Origin: MVYY01 sp012517575
Lineage (GTDB): Bacteria; Bacteroidota; Bacteroidia; Bacteroidales; Paludibacteraceae
Direction of reading: 5' to 3'
DNA length: 57,959 nucleotides
NCBI GenBank assembly: GCA_031629035.1
Contig: JAVLUG010000014.1
Coordinates: forward strand, 1-57,959
Position 1 is the stretch's first letter; each line of letters begins with the position of its first letter. Below are positions 26,697 through 35,202 of this stretch, one piece after another. The translations under genes were made by a program, and so were the position numbers. Under the pieces are notes generated by a model. That model made no database searches, was not told the origin of the DNA, and saw nothing but the letters and a program-made list of their open reading frames with translations.

Positions 26697-29081
26697 ATGT
26701 CCAGAATTAGCTTGCGAACATGGCTTTATTATGTGCTCATGTTGCTTCTTTTTTGTGTAGGAGCTTATTTGTTGATACAAAAAGGGAGTGATGTGGAGGT
26801 GAATTATCATGTGGCAACACAAAACGTTTCCCCTCAAGTTGTTTCTCCGGCTACTTATCTCAGCGATTGGGAGCAGTTTAAAATTTCCGTGTCTCATAAC
26901 ATTGGTGAACCCATCACCCATTTATTGCTCCAAATTATTGCTATACTTTTGGTTTCGAGACTTCTAACGTTTCTTTTTGCTAAAATTGATCAACCCTCGG
27001 TAATTGCAGAAATTTTAGCCGGTATTGTATTGGGACCTTCATTGCTTGGTCATTTTTTTCCTCAAGTTTTCAATTTTCTGTTTGCTGCCAATTCTTTGCC
27101 TAACTTGTATATTCTAAGCCAAATTGGGTTGATACTTTTCATGTTTGTCATTGGCATGGAACTGGATATGAAAGCGTTGAAAGAAAAAGCAAGTCAGGTG
27201 CTGGTTATCAGTCATGCCAGTATTCTGATTCCTTATTTTTTGGGAATGCTACTGGCATATATTTATTTTGAAGAGTTTGCTGTCAATCAAACTAAATTTC
27301 TTCCTTTTGCTCTATTCATAGGGATTTCAATGAGTATCACCGCTTTCCCCGTTTTGGCAAGAATTGTTCAGGAAAAAGGATTAACCAAAACACATTTGGG
27401 AACAATTTCAATAGCCAGTGCTGCTATTAATGATGTTACAGCTTGGTGTTTGCTGGCGCTGGTCATTGCCATCTCCAAAACCGGTGATTTTGTAAGTGCT
27501 CTGTATACGGTTGGATTGGCAATTGCGTATATTTTATTTATGTTCTTCGTAATTAAACCTTTTCTGAAAAAAATCGGTGAAATTTACCAAAATATTGAAA
27601 CCCTCAATAAAAGTATAGTTGCATTTCTTTTTCTAATCCTGATTTCGTCTTCCTTTATTACGCAGTTTATTGGCATTCACGCTTTATTCGGTGCTTTTCT
27701 GGCCGGTGTGGTAATGCCTCCTATCCCTAATTTTAGAAAGCTGGTGATCGAAAAAGTTGAAGATGTTTCATTGACTTTGTTGTTGCCTCTGTTTTTTGTA
27801 TTCACTGGCTTGCGTACCGAAATTGGTTTGCTCAATTCTCCTTATTTATGGGGAATTTGTGGAATCTTTATAGCAACAGCTATTGTCGGAAAATTTGTGG
27901 GTGGGGCATTTTCGGCGCGTTTTCTGGGTGAATCGTGGCACGACAGCCTGGCATTGGGAACACTTATGAATACACGAGGGTTGATGGAATTGATTGTGTT
28001 AAATATCGGTTACGAAATGCATATTCTTCCTCCTTCCATCTTTGTAATGCTGGTGATTATGGCTATAGTTACCACATTTATGACGACTCCAATGTTGAGT
28101 CTGATAGAGAAAGTTTTTCCGGCAAAAAATGTGGAAGAAGAATATATTCGCAAGCAATCGATGGGCATTTTCAAGGTGTTAATTGCTGTGGGCAATCCTG
28201 AAAATGGAAAAATGTTATTAAGGGTCGCCAAAAACGTGTTGGATGGAGTGAAAAATACTCTCTCAGTGACGGTGCTGCATATTACGCCCGGTACGGACAC
28301 CAATCCTATTTATGGCGATCAGTTTGCTGAGGAAAGTTTCAATAAGGTTAAACAGGAAGCCGAGCAGCTCAATATTCCCATTGAAACGGAATATAAAGTG
28401 GTGGACAGTATAGAAAACGCTATTGTCCGAATGGCAAATACCAACAATTTCGATTTTCTTTTAGTTGGAGCCGGACTTTCCTTGTCGGGAATCCCTTTCT
28501 TCAAGGAGAGAGCTGTATTTAAAAATATCGGATGGTTGAATAGGCTGATCAACAATATTTCAAAAAGGCAGGTGGTGTTTTATCCGGGTACTTTGATTAA
28601 GGACAAAACAAAATATTTCATCGAACAAAGTAATTGTTCGGTGGGAGTATTTGTGAATCGTGGATTTTCAGAAGTCAGTTCTGCTGCTGTTTTGCTCTAT
28701 AGTCAGGAAGACGAATTTTTGTTACATTATGCGCGTCGTCTTTTGCGCAACAACAGCAATGCGTCCGTTACCATTTTTGATTTGAACAAAGTAGTAGCTT
28801 CCAGTGAAAAAGTTGCTCAATATATTGAAGATTTGGAAAAACAATTTCCTTCTTCCATTAAACTTAACAAACAAAATAGAATTAATTCCAACACTTTCTC
28901 CAAATTCAGTTTAATGTTTATCAGTTATCAGACATGGAATACATTATTGGAAGCCGATAAATCGTATTTGTCGAATATTCCTTCTACGCTTATTATCAAC
29001 AAAAAACAAAGCCGCTTCCATTCTGATGGCAGACGCCGACAAGGATTACCTCAGATGCCGGAAGACATCACGGATGAATAG
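26697..29081 (+). CDS. Kef-type cation/proton antiporter (CPA2) with C-terminal USP-like region
   Basis: I choose the ATG at 26697 (MSRISLRTW), because the upstream in-frame TTG is a poor start. The 794-residue protein has one N-terminal helix, then a CPA2 exchanger domain of about 12 helices (from about residue 85 to 480), with typical motifs QPSVIAEILAGIVLGPSLLG, MSITAFPVLARIVQEKGL and HALFGAFLAGVVMPPIPNFR. The C-terminal 300 residues are cytosolic and contain two universal-stress-protein-like stretches (VLIAVGNPENGKMLLRVAKN and FDFLLVGAGLS). Such proteins exchange Na+ or K+ for protons at the inner membrane; the ion cannot be determined here. It appears to be transcribed alone. Confidence 0.9.
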   Translation: MSRISLRTWLYYVLMLLLFCVGAYLLIQKGSDVEVNYHVATQNVSPQVVSPATYLSDWEQFKISVSHNIGEPITHLLLQIIAILLVSRLLTFLFAKIDQPSVIAEILAGIVLGPSLLGHFFPQVFNFLFAANSLPNLYILSQIGLILFMFVIGMELDMKALKEKASQVLVISHASILIPYFLGMLLAYIYFEEFAVNQTKFLPFALFIGISMSITAFPVLARIVQEKGLTKTHLGTISIASAAINDVTAWCLLALVIAISKTGDFVSALYTVGLAIAYILFMFFVIKPFLKKIGEIYQNIETLNKSIVAFLFLILISSSFITQFIGIHALFGAFLAGVVMPPIPNFRKLVIEKVEDVSLTLLLPLFFVFTGLRTEIGLLNSPYLWGICGIFIATAIVGKFVGGAFSARFLGESWHDSLALGTLMNTRGLMELIVLNIGYEMHILPPSIFVMLVIMAIVTTFMTTPMLSLIEKVFPAKNVEEEYIRKQSMGIFKVLIAVGNPENGKMLLRVAKNVLDGVKNTLSVTVLHITPGTDTNPIYGDQFAEESFNKVKQEAEQLNIPIETEYKVVDSIENAIVRMANTNNFDFLLVGAGLSLSGIPFFKERAVFKNIGWLNRLINNISKRQVVFYPGTLIKDKTKYFIEQSNCSVGVFVNRGFSEVSSAAVLLYSQEDEFLLHYARRLLRNNSNASVTIFDLNKVVASSEKVAQYIEDLEKQFPSSIKLNKQNRINSNTFSKFSLMFISYQTWNTLLEADKSYLSNIPSTLIINKKQSRFHSDGRRRQGLPQMPEDITDE

Positions 29082-29178
29082 ACAGTCTCTTGACTTTCTC
29101 TGTGTTGCTGATTATAAAATTTTTGAGGTTAACATCCGGAAAAAATTTCAAATCATACGCGAAAAATTAAACAATTTT

Positions 29179-29209
29179 TTTGTCAGTTTCAAAAAACAAT
29201 GTATCTTTG
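29179..29209 (+). promoter_or_regulatory. Promoter of the tRNA-Val gene
   Basis: TTTG (29179-29182), a 19-base spacer and TATCTTTG (29202-29209) form a perfect Bacteroidota housekeeping promoter. Transcription would begin near 29216, about 30 bases before the tRNA. Confidence 0.8.
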
Positions 29210-29248
29210 CAACACTTTTAACGAAAGTGAGAACAAAAAAATAAAAAA

Positions 29249-29323
29249 GGGCGTTTAGCTCAGCTGGTTCAGAGCATCTGCCTTACAAGCAGAGGGTCGG
29301 CGGTTCGAATCCGTCAACGCCCA
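29249..29323 (+). tRNA. tRNA-Val (anticodon TAC)
   Basis: The 75-base sequence folds as a cloverleaf. The acceptor arms GGGCGTT (29249-29255) and AACGCCC (29316-29322) pair fully, with discriminator base A. The D-arm (TAGCTCAGCTGGTTCAGAGCA) and the T-arm with GGTTCGAATCC are canonical. The anticodon loop CTTACAA gives TAC, reading valine codons GUA and relatives. CCA is not encoded. Confidence 0.95.
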
Positions 29324-29326
29324 CTT

Positions 29327-29370
29327 AAAAATCAAGCAATTAATTAAAATTAATTGCTTGATTTTTTTTT
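29327..29370 (+). terminator. Terminator of tRNA-Val
   Basis: A near-perfect 19-bp AT-rich stem (29327-29345 with 29348-29366) built around CAAGCAATTAATT and its complement is followed by a long T run to 29370, directly after the tRNA. Confidence 0.85.
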
Positions 29371-29590
29371 ACAGATTTTCGATAAATATTTCGCATCTGC
29401 AGAATATTTTTTGGCTCATATAATGTTATGTTTGTTCTTTTTTGCTACTTTTCCCTCAATCAATTATAAAGTTACTTCATTTTGTTTCTATCCTGAGTTT
29501 TTCCGTCCATAAAAGTTTATTTGGTATTTTTCTTTCTTTAGAAAATTTTGAGACAACTTTTTGACTTATAAGTTTTGTTTTCTACTGGTT

Positions 29591-29609
29591 TATTGTACTT
29601 AATACAATA
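29591..29609. promoter_or_regulatory. Inverted repeat, candidate operator of the Nudix regulator (site 1)
   Basis: TATTGTA and TACAATA are perfect reverse complements separated by five bases (CTTAA). The 19-bp layout suits a dimeric regulator, most likely the product of the next gene. Confidence 0.6.
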
Positions 29610-29622
29610 TGATTCAATTATA

Positions 29623-29641
29623 TATTGTATAAAATACAGTG
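29623..29641. promoter_or_regulatory. Imperfect second copy of the operator (site 2)
   Basis: TATTGTA, five bases and TACAGTG repeat the 7-5-7 layout of site 1 with two mismatches in the right arm. A further half-site TATTGTA lies at 29649-29655 without a partner. Confidence 0.5.
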
Positions 29642-29705
29642 TTTAATATATTGTAAATGTGTTTTATAACATAATATTTTATGACAATAATTTAAAGTCT
29701 AATAT

Positions 29706-29713
29706 TATTTTTG
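29706..29713 (+). promoter_or_regulatory. -7 element of the xylose operon
   Basis: TATTTTTG matches TAnnTTTG and lies 32 bases before the start of the Nudix regulator gene, so the leader is short. The operator-like repeats are 50-115 bases upstream, the location expected for activator sites. Confidence 0.45.
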
Positions 29714-29744
29714 CACTGTTAATTATAAACTCTTTTAGAAATCA

Positions 29745-30455
29745 ATGGAAACAGTAAATGTTTATAATCCTCACGTTTCGGTTGACTGTGTAGTTTTCGG
29801 ATTTGATGGAGAGAAATTGAAAGTGCTGCTGATTGAGCGTAACATTGATGAACCTGGTGAGCAATATAACGATAAAAAACTGCCTGGAAGCATCATTTAT
29901 GAAAATGAAAATTTAGATGAGGCTGCCAGCCGTGTTTTAGGTGAGCTTACGGGTTTGAAGAATATTTACCTCAGTCAATTCAAAAGTTTTGGTGATCCCA
30001 AAAGAACCAGCAATCCGCGCGATATTTATTGGCTTGAAAACACCACAAAAATGAAAATCGGACGCATCGTTACGGTAGGTTATGTTGCATTAATCAAAAT
30101 AAATAGGAAAATTAAGCTCGAAGAGGATAACAAAACCGTTCAGTGGTATGATGTCCGAGATATTGATAATATTAATCTTGCTTTCGACCACAATGAAATT
30201 ATTCATGCGGCTTTGGAACATATTCGGCATACCTTGAAGGTGGAGCCACACCTGATGTTTGAGCTCCTACCACGTAAATTTACTATGTCGCAATTAAGAA
30301 TTCTGTACGATGTTATTCATCAAACTCATTCCGACGTCAGAAACTTTCAGAAAAAAATGATGCAGTTGCATCAATTGGTCATGCTCGACGAAGTAGAAAA
30401 AAATGTGCCCCATCGCGCAGCCAGATTGTATAAATTTGATAGAAAGAAATTGTAA
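29745..30455 (+). CDS. Nudix/winged-helix transcriptional regulator of xylose genes
   Basis: The 236-residue protein has an N-terminal Nudix domain (about 10-140) and a C-terminal winged helix (about 155-236, LPRKFTMSQLRILYDVIHQ). The Nudix box is degenerate: in GSIIYENENLDEAASRVLGELTGL the catalytic glutamates of the REUXEE motif are absent. The domain should therefore bind a ligand rather than hydrolyse it, as in NrtR/AraR-type regulators. Nudix regulators of this type head the xylose operon of Bacteroides. It precedes xylB by 66 bases and probably controls the operon through the TATTGTA sites upstream. Whether it activates or represses is not known from sequence. Confidence 0.88.
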   Translation: METVNVYNPHVSVDCVVFGFDGEKLKVLLIERNIDEPGEQYNDKKLPGSIIYENENLDEAASRVLGELTGLKNIYLSQFKSFGDPKRTSNPRDIYWLENTTKMKIGRIVTVGYVALIKINRKIKLEEDNKTVQWYDVRDIDNINLAFDHNEIIHAALEHIRHTLKVEPHLMFELLPRKFTMSQLRILYDVIHQTHSDVRNFQKKMMQLHQLVMLDEVEKNVPHRAARLYKFDRKKL

Positions 30456-30521
30456 CCCTGAAAAAATCGATACGATCAACCGAAAAAGTCAACATTATTA
30501 ACCAATAATCTATTAATAATC

Positions 30522-32000
30522 ATGTATTTACTAGGATATGATATAGGTAGTTCTTCCATTAAGGCAAGTCTTATTAATGCCACTACAGGCGAATGTGTTT
30601 CGAGTGAATTTTTCCCTAAAAATGAGATGCAGATTAAATCGGTGAAACCTGGTTGGGCAGAACAAGACCCTGAAACGTGGTGGAAAAATCTGAAACTTGC
30701 AACACAAGCCGTAGTAATCGACAGTAGAGTTCGACCGGAAGAGATTAAAGCCATCGGTATTTCATATCAAATGCATGGTTTGGTGTTGGTGGACGAACAG
30801 CTGCAAGTAATTCGGGATGCTATTATCTGGTGCGACAGCCGAGCTGTCCCCTACGGAAAAAAAGCTTTCAAGGAAATTGGTGAAGAAAAATGTTTATCTC
30901 ACCTTTTAAATTCTCCTGGAAACTTTACGCTGGCAAAACTGGCTTGGGTAAAAGAAAACGAACCAAAAAATTTCGAACGCGTCAAATATTACATGTTACC
31001 TGGCGATTATATTGCTTTGCGTCTGACGGGGAAACCTTGTACTACGGCATCGGGCTTATCCGAAGGAATAGCTTGGGATTTCACAACGGAAGCGCCTGCC
31101 GATTTTTTGTTTGATTATTTTGGGTTCAGTACTTCCATTATTCCTGAAATTGTTCCAACTTTTGGAGAGCAGGGATTTCTCAGTGCTGAAGCCGCCCGGG
31201 AACTTGGGCTTGTTGCAGGAACAGCAGTTACCTATCGTGCTGGCGATCAACCAAACAATGCTTTGTCGTTAAAAGTGTTAAATCCTGGAGAAATTGCTGC
31301 TACTGCCGGAACTTCAGGTGTCGTTTACGGAGTCAATGGAGAAATAAAATTTGACCCGCAGTCGAGAGTCAATTCATTTGCACATGTAAACCATTCAGTC
31401 AACGAAAAGCGTATTGGAGTACTGCTTTGTATTAATGGTACTGCCATACTCAATGCATGGATTAGAAATAATGTTGCTCCTGAAGGCATTGGTTACAATG
31501 AGATGAATGAAATGGCTGCAAGCATTCCTGTTGGAAGTGGTGGCGTAAGTATTATTCCTTTTGGTAACGGAGCAGAACGCATGCTGGGTAATCGTGAACC
31601 CAACTGTTCCATACATGGCATCAATTTCAATCATATCGGTAAAGCTCATTTGATAAGAGCAGCCCACGAAGGCATCGCTTTTTCGTTTAAATACGGAATG
31701 GACATTATGAATGAAATTGGTATCGAAACGAAAACCATTCGTGCCGGACATGCCAACCTTTTCCTCTCGCCCGTATTCCGTCAAACGCTGGCTAACATCA
31801 CTGACGCCACCATTGAATTGTATAATACAGATGGATCGATAGGCGCTGCTCGCGGAGCAGGAATAGGAGCGGGAATTTATAAAAACGAAGAAGAAGCTTT
31901 TGCAACTTTAAAGAAAATACTTACCGTTCAGCCCGAAAAAGAAAATCAGGAAGTTACGCGTGAAGCTTACTATCGTTGGTTGCAGTATTTAAAATTTTAA
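30522..32000 (+). CDS. xylB: Xylulokinase
   Basis: XylB phosphorylates D-xylulose to xylulose 5-phosphate for the pentose phosphate pathway. The 492-residue FGGY kinase has the N-terminal phosphate-binding GYDIGSSSIKASL, the sugar-binding MHG at 84-86, a probable catalytic base D242 in AGDQPNNALS and the ATP-binding TAGTSGVVYGV loop. Its neighbours are the regulator, xylose isomerase and the transporter, which fits xylulose rather than another sugar as substrate. Confidence 0.93.
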   Translation: MYLLGYDIGSSSIKASLINATTGECVSSEFFPKNEMQIKSVKPGWAEQDPETWWKNLKLATQAVVIDSRVRPEEIKAIGISYQMHGLVLVDEQLQVIRDAIIWCDSRAVPYGKKAFKEIGEEKCLSHLLNSPGNFTLAKLAWVKENEPKNFERVKYYMLPGDYIALRLTGKPCTTASGLSEGIAWDFTTEAPADFLFDYFGFSTSIIPEIVPTFGEQGFLSAEAARELGLVAGTAVTYRAGDQPNNALSLKVLNPGEIAATAGTSGVVYGVNGEIKFDPQSRVNSFAHVNHSVNEKRIGVLLCINGTAILNAWIRNNVAPEGIGYNEMNEMAASIPVGSGGVSIIPFGNGAERMLGNREPNCSIHGINFNHIGKAHLIRAAHEGIAFSFKYGMDIMNEIGIETKTIRAGHANLFLSPVFRQTLANITDATIELYNTDGSIGAARGAGIGAGIYKNEEEAFATLKKILTVQPEKENQEVTREAYYRWLQYLKF

Positions 32001-32092
32001 GCAGAAAATTTAGTAATAATTTCGAGATAAATAAAAAATGTTTAACTCATTCTTAAGCTAATTTAGCGTAGGAATCTAATAATTTATTAATT

Positions 32093-33409
32093 ATGTCAAC
32101 AAAAGAGTATTTCCCAACTGTGGGAAAAATTAAATTTGAAGGAAAAGAGAGTAAAAATCCTTTTTCGTTTCGGTACTACGATGCCGAAAAAGTGGTGTAT
32201 GGAAGAAAAATGAAAGATTGGTTTAAATTTTCTATGGCATACTGGCATACGCTGTGTGCCGAAGGAAGCGACCAGTTTGGCGGACCTACTAAAAGTTTTC
32301 CGTGGAATAAAGGAAAGGATGCATTGGAAAAAGCCAAAAACAAAATGGATGCAGGGTTTGAATTCATGCAAAAAGTTGGTATCAATTATTATTGTTTTCA
32401 TGATGTCGATTTGATTGACGAAGGAAATTCCATTGAAGAGTATGAAGCCAATATGAAAGCCATTGTTGAATATGCTAAACAAAAACAGGCTGAAACGGGT
32501 ATCAAATTGCTTTGGGGAACTGCCAACGTATTTTCTCATAAACGATATATGAACGGAGCTGCTACCAATCCTGATTTTAATGCTGTGGCAAGGGCAGCCG
32601 TTCAGATTAAAAATGCACTGGATGCCACGATTGCTCTTGGTGGTGAAAATTATGTGTTCTGGGGTGGACGCGAAGGTTATATGAGTTTGCTCAATACGCA
32701 AATGAAGCGTGAAAAGGAACATCTGGCCATGATGTTGACTATGGCACGCGACTATGCCCGTTCAAAAGGTTTTAAGGGAACTTTCCTGATTGAACCCAAG
32801 CCAATGGAACCCACTAAACATCAATATGATGTAGATGCTGAAACAGTTATTGGTTTCCTGCGTGCTCACGGTCTCGATAAGGATTTCAAACTAAACATAG
32901 AAGTAAACCATGCTACTCTTGCCGGTCATACTTTTGAACATGAATTACAGTGTGCTGCTGATGCAGGTTTACTGGGGTCGATTGATGCCAATCGTGGCGA
33001 TTATCAAAATGGTTGGGATACAGACCAATTTCCGATTGATATTTATGAATTGACACAAGCCATGCTGGTTATTTTGCAAAACGGCGGACTTCAGGGCGGT
33101 GGAACAAATTTTGACGCCAAAACCCGTCGAAATTCTACCGATTTAGAAGATATTTTTATTGCTCATATAGCAGGTATGGATGCTTTTGCACGAGCATTGG
33201 AATCAGCTGCTGCCATTTTGGAAAAATCTCCTTACAAAAAAATGTTGACTGACCGTTATGCTTCATTTGATAGTGGAAAAGGTAAAGAATTTGAAGCGGG
33301 AAAACTGACAATTGAAGATCTTCGTAATTATGCACTTGACAAAGGTGAACCTGAACTTATCAGCGGTAAGCAGGAATTGTACGAAGCCATTGTTAATATG
33401 TATATTTGA
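32093..33409 (+). CDS. xylA: Xylose isomerase
   Basis: XylA interconverts D-xylose and D-xylulose in the cytosol. The 438-residue protein is a class II enzyme with catalytic H103 and D106 (CFHDVDL). The metal and substrate residues E234 and K236 (IEPKPMEP), E270 and H273 (IEVNHATLAGH) and D298 (SIDANRGD) are all in place. It is the third gene of the xylose operon, 92 bases after xylB. Confidence 0.97.
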   Translation: MSTKEYFPTVGKIKFEGKESKNPFSFRYYDAEKVVYGRKMKDWFKFSMAYWHTLCAEGSDQFGGPTKSFPWNKGKDALEKAKNKMDAGFEFMQKVGINYYCFHDVDLIDEGNSIEEYEANMKAIVEYAKQKQAETGIKLLWGTANVFSHKRYMNGAATNPDFNAVARAAVQIKNALDATIALGGENYVFWGGREGYMSLLNTQMKREKEHLAMMLTMARDYARSKGFKGTFLIEPKPMEPTKHQYDVDAETVIGFLRAHGLDKDFKLNIEVNHATLAGHTFEHELQCAADAGLLGSIDANRGDYQNGWDTDQFPIDIYELTQAMLVILQNGGLQGGGTNFDAKTRRNSTDLEDIFIAHIAGMDAFARALESAAAILEKSPYKKMLTDRYASFDSGKGKEFEAGKLTIEDLRNYALDKGEPELISGKQELYEAIVNMYI

Positions 33410-33427
33410 AATTTTTGTTTATTAATC

Positions 33428-33461
33428 AGCTATTTAAGCCTAAAATAAGGCTTAAATAGCT
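33428..33461 (+). terminator. Strong hairpin between xylA and xylE
   Basis: A perfect 14-bp stem (AGCTATTTAAGCCT and AGGCTTAAATAGCT) with a 6-base loop (AAAATA) fills most of the xylA-xylE gap. Only three T residues follow it before an A, so it may be a leaky terminator or an mRNA-stabilising element that lowers transporter expression relative to the enzymes. Confidence 0.6.
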
Positions 33462-33475
33462 TTTAATTTACGCTT

Positions 33476-34849
33476 ATGAATAAACAACAAGAAAACAAAT
33501 TATACATTTTCTGCATAACGCTTGTAGCCACATTGGGTGGATTGCTTTTTGGGTATGATACGGCTGTGATTTCAGGAGCTGAAAAAGCATTGCAAACCTA
33601 CTTTCATACAAGCAATTTAATTCATGGTATTACCACTTCCAGTGCTTTGATTGGTTGTATAATTGGAGGAGCTGTCTCCGGCGTTTTTGCTTCAAAACTT
33701 GGACGAAAAAAGTCTTTGCAAGTAGCTTCAGTATTATTTTTCTTATCAGCACTGGGCTCTGGTTATCCAGAATTTTTGTTCTTCAAAGAAGGAGACACTT
33801 CGCTGGGTGTGTTAATAGCTTTCAATATTTATCGTATTATTGGTGGAGTTGGAGTTGGATTGGCCTCTGCCATTTCTCCCATGTACATTGCGGAAATAGC
33901 TCCTGCTGATATTCGAGGTAAACTCGTTTCATGGAATCAGTTTGCTATTATTTTTGGAATGTTGGTCGTTTATTTTGTAAATTATTCCATCGCTGTTGGT
34001 CAATCCCTCGAATGGGTAAATGCCATTGGCTGGCGCAGAATGTTTGCTTCTGAAGCCATACCGGCAGCTCTATTTGGAGTTTTGTTGTTTTTTGTTCCCG
34101 AAACTCCTCGTTACCTGGTTCTTAACAACAAAGAAGATAAGGCATTCTCTGTACTGAAAAAAACAATGGGAATAAATGAAGCATCAAAAATTTTGGAAGA
34201 CATAAAATTGACTGTTCATGAAACAACTGGGAAAGTACTTTCTTACGGATGGAAAATTCTGATAGTTGGGATTCTTTTATCTGTTTTTCAGCAATTTGTT
34301 GGGATAAATGTGGTGCTTTATTATGCTCCGCGAATATTTCAGAGTATGGGAGCTGCCCGCGATGCTTCCATGATGCAAACAGTAGTAATGGGCTTTGTAA
34401 ATATTGTATTTACGTTGGTTGCTATTCTGACAGTAGATAAATTTGGAAGAAAACCTTTGTTGATTATTGGTTCCATAGGTATGGCCATTGCTATGTTTGC
34501 CATCAGTGGACTGGCATATGCTGAGATTATTGGCATCAGTACATTGGTTTTCATAATTATTTACACGGCTTCTTTTATGATGTCGTGGGGACCAATTTGC
34601 TGGGTATTAATTTCGGAAATTTTTCCCAATAACATTCGAAGCAAAGCTGTAGCCATTGCTGTAGCAGCTCAGTGGATTGCCAATTTTCTGGTGTCTTCCA
34701 CTTTCCCGTCATTGATTAATTTTGATCCGGCATTTACGTACGCTTTATATGGATGTATGGCCGTTTTATCTGCAATATTTGTTTGGAAAATGGTGCCCGA
34801 AACCAAAGGAAAAACGCTTGAAGAAATGAGTAAACTCTGGAAAAAATAG
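33476..34849 (+). CDS. xylE: D-xylose:H+ symporter, MFS sugar transporter
   Basis: The 457-residue protein has 12 predicted membrane helices and the sugar-porter signatures LFGYDTAVISGA, the GRK motif after helix 2, PETPRYLV before the central loop, and PETKGKTLEE at the C-terminus. Its place in the xylose operon supports import of D-xylose with protons across the inner membrane. Other pentoses or hexoses may also be carried. Confidence 0.92.
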   Translation: MNKQQENKLYIFCITLVATLGGLLFGYDTAVISGAEKALQTYFHTSNLIHGITTSSALIGCIIGGAVSGVFASKLGRKKSLQVASVLFFLSALGSGYPEFLFFKEGDTSLGVLIAFNIYRIIGGVGVGLASAISPMYIAEIAPADIRGKLVSWNQFAIIFGMLVVYFVNYSIAVGQSLEWVNAIGWRRMFASEAIPAALFGVLLFFVPETPRYLVLNNKEDKAFSVLKKTMGINEASKILEDIKLTVHETTGKVLSYGWKILIVGILLSVFQQFVGINVVLYYAPRIFQSMGAARDASMMQTVVMGFVNIVFTLVAILTVDKFGRKPLLIIGSIGMAIAMFAISGLAYAEIIGISTLVFIIIYTASFMMSWGPICWVLISEIFPNNIRSKAVAIAVAAQWIANFLVSSTFPSLINFDPAFTYALYGCMAVLSAIFVWKMVPETKGKTLEEMSKLWKK

Positions 34850-34875
34850 CGGATTTAGTTGGTTTTTTGTAATTG

Positions 34876-34919
34876 ATTCCACTCCGGGAATATCAGAATT
34901 TCTCCGGAGTGGAATTTTT
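34876..34919 (+). terminator. Terminator of the xylose operon
   Basis: A perfect 12-bp GC-rich stem (ATTCCACTCCGG, 34876-34887, and CCGGAGTGGAAT, 34904-34915) with a 16-base loop ends in a T run to 34919. Confidence 0.9.
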
Positions 34920-35202
34920 GGTGAAAAGCTGAAAAAAGTGATTTGTAACAACCAAAAGCCAAAATAGAATGAAAAAATAATGTTGACTTCACTTGTTTTT
35001 CAATTGATTTTTTATGAATATTTCGGTTAAGTATAATAAAATGGAGACTAAATCCATCTTTTGAAAATCTTTTCCCTAATTTGTTAATTATAAACAATTA
35101 ATGACCTTTTTGAATAAATTAAAAGTTGCATGATGTGTCTTAAAGAATTAAATTTGTTTTTTCAAAGCACTGATAATGTGTAATTTGTTAAATTTAGGAT
35201 AA
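34920..35202. other. Intergenic region upstream of the esterase-GH43 gene
   Basis: This 283-base AT-rich stretch after the terminator (353 bases from the xylE stop) holds no gene I can support and no clear consensus promoter. An imperfect inverted repeat (TAATTTGTT ... AAACAATTA, about 35080-35103) is visible. Confidence 0.4.

Larger units (their letters stand above)
29371..29744. other. Regulatory region upstream of the xylose operon
   Basis: This 374-base stretch is AT-rich and encodes no protein I can support. Its second half carries repeated TATTGTA half-sites (29591-29655) and a -7 like element TATTTTTG (29706-29713) shortly before the Nudix regulator gene. Confidence 0.6.

Noticed and set aside
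29026..29244. 72-codon frame between antiporter and tRNA
   Set aside because: It overlaps the end of the antiporter gene and the tRNA promoter and shows no coding features.
32096..32722. Open frame of 208 codons on the minus strand opposite xylA
   Set aside because: It covers catalytic parts of xylose isomerase and has biased composition of an antisense frame.
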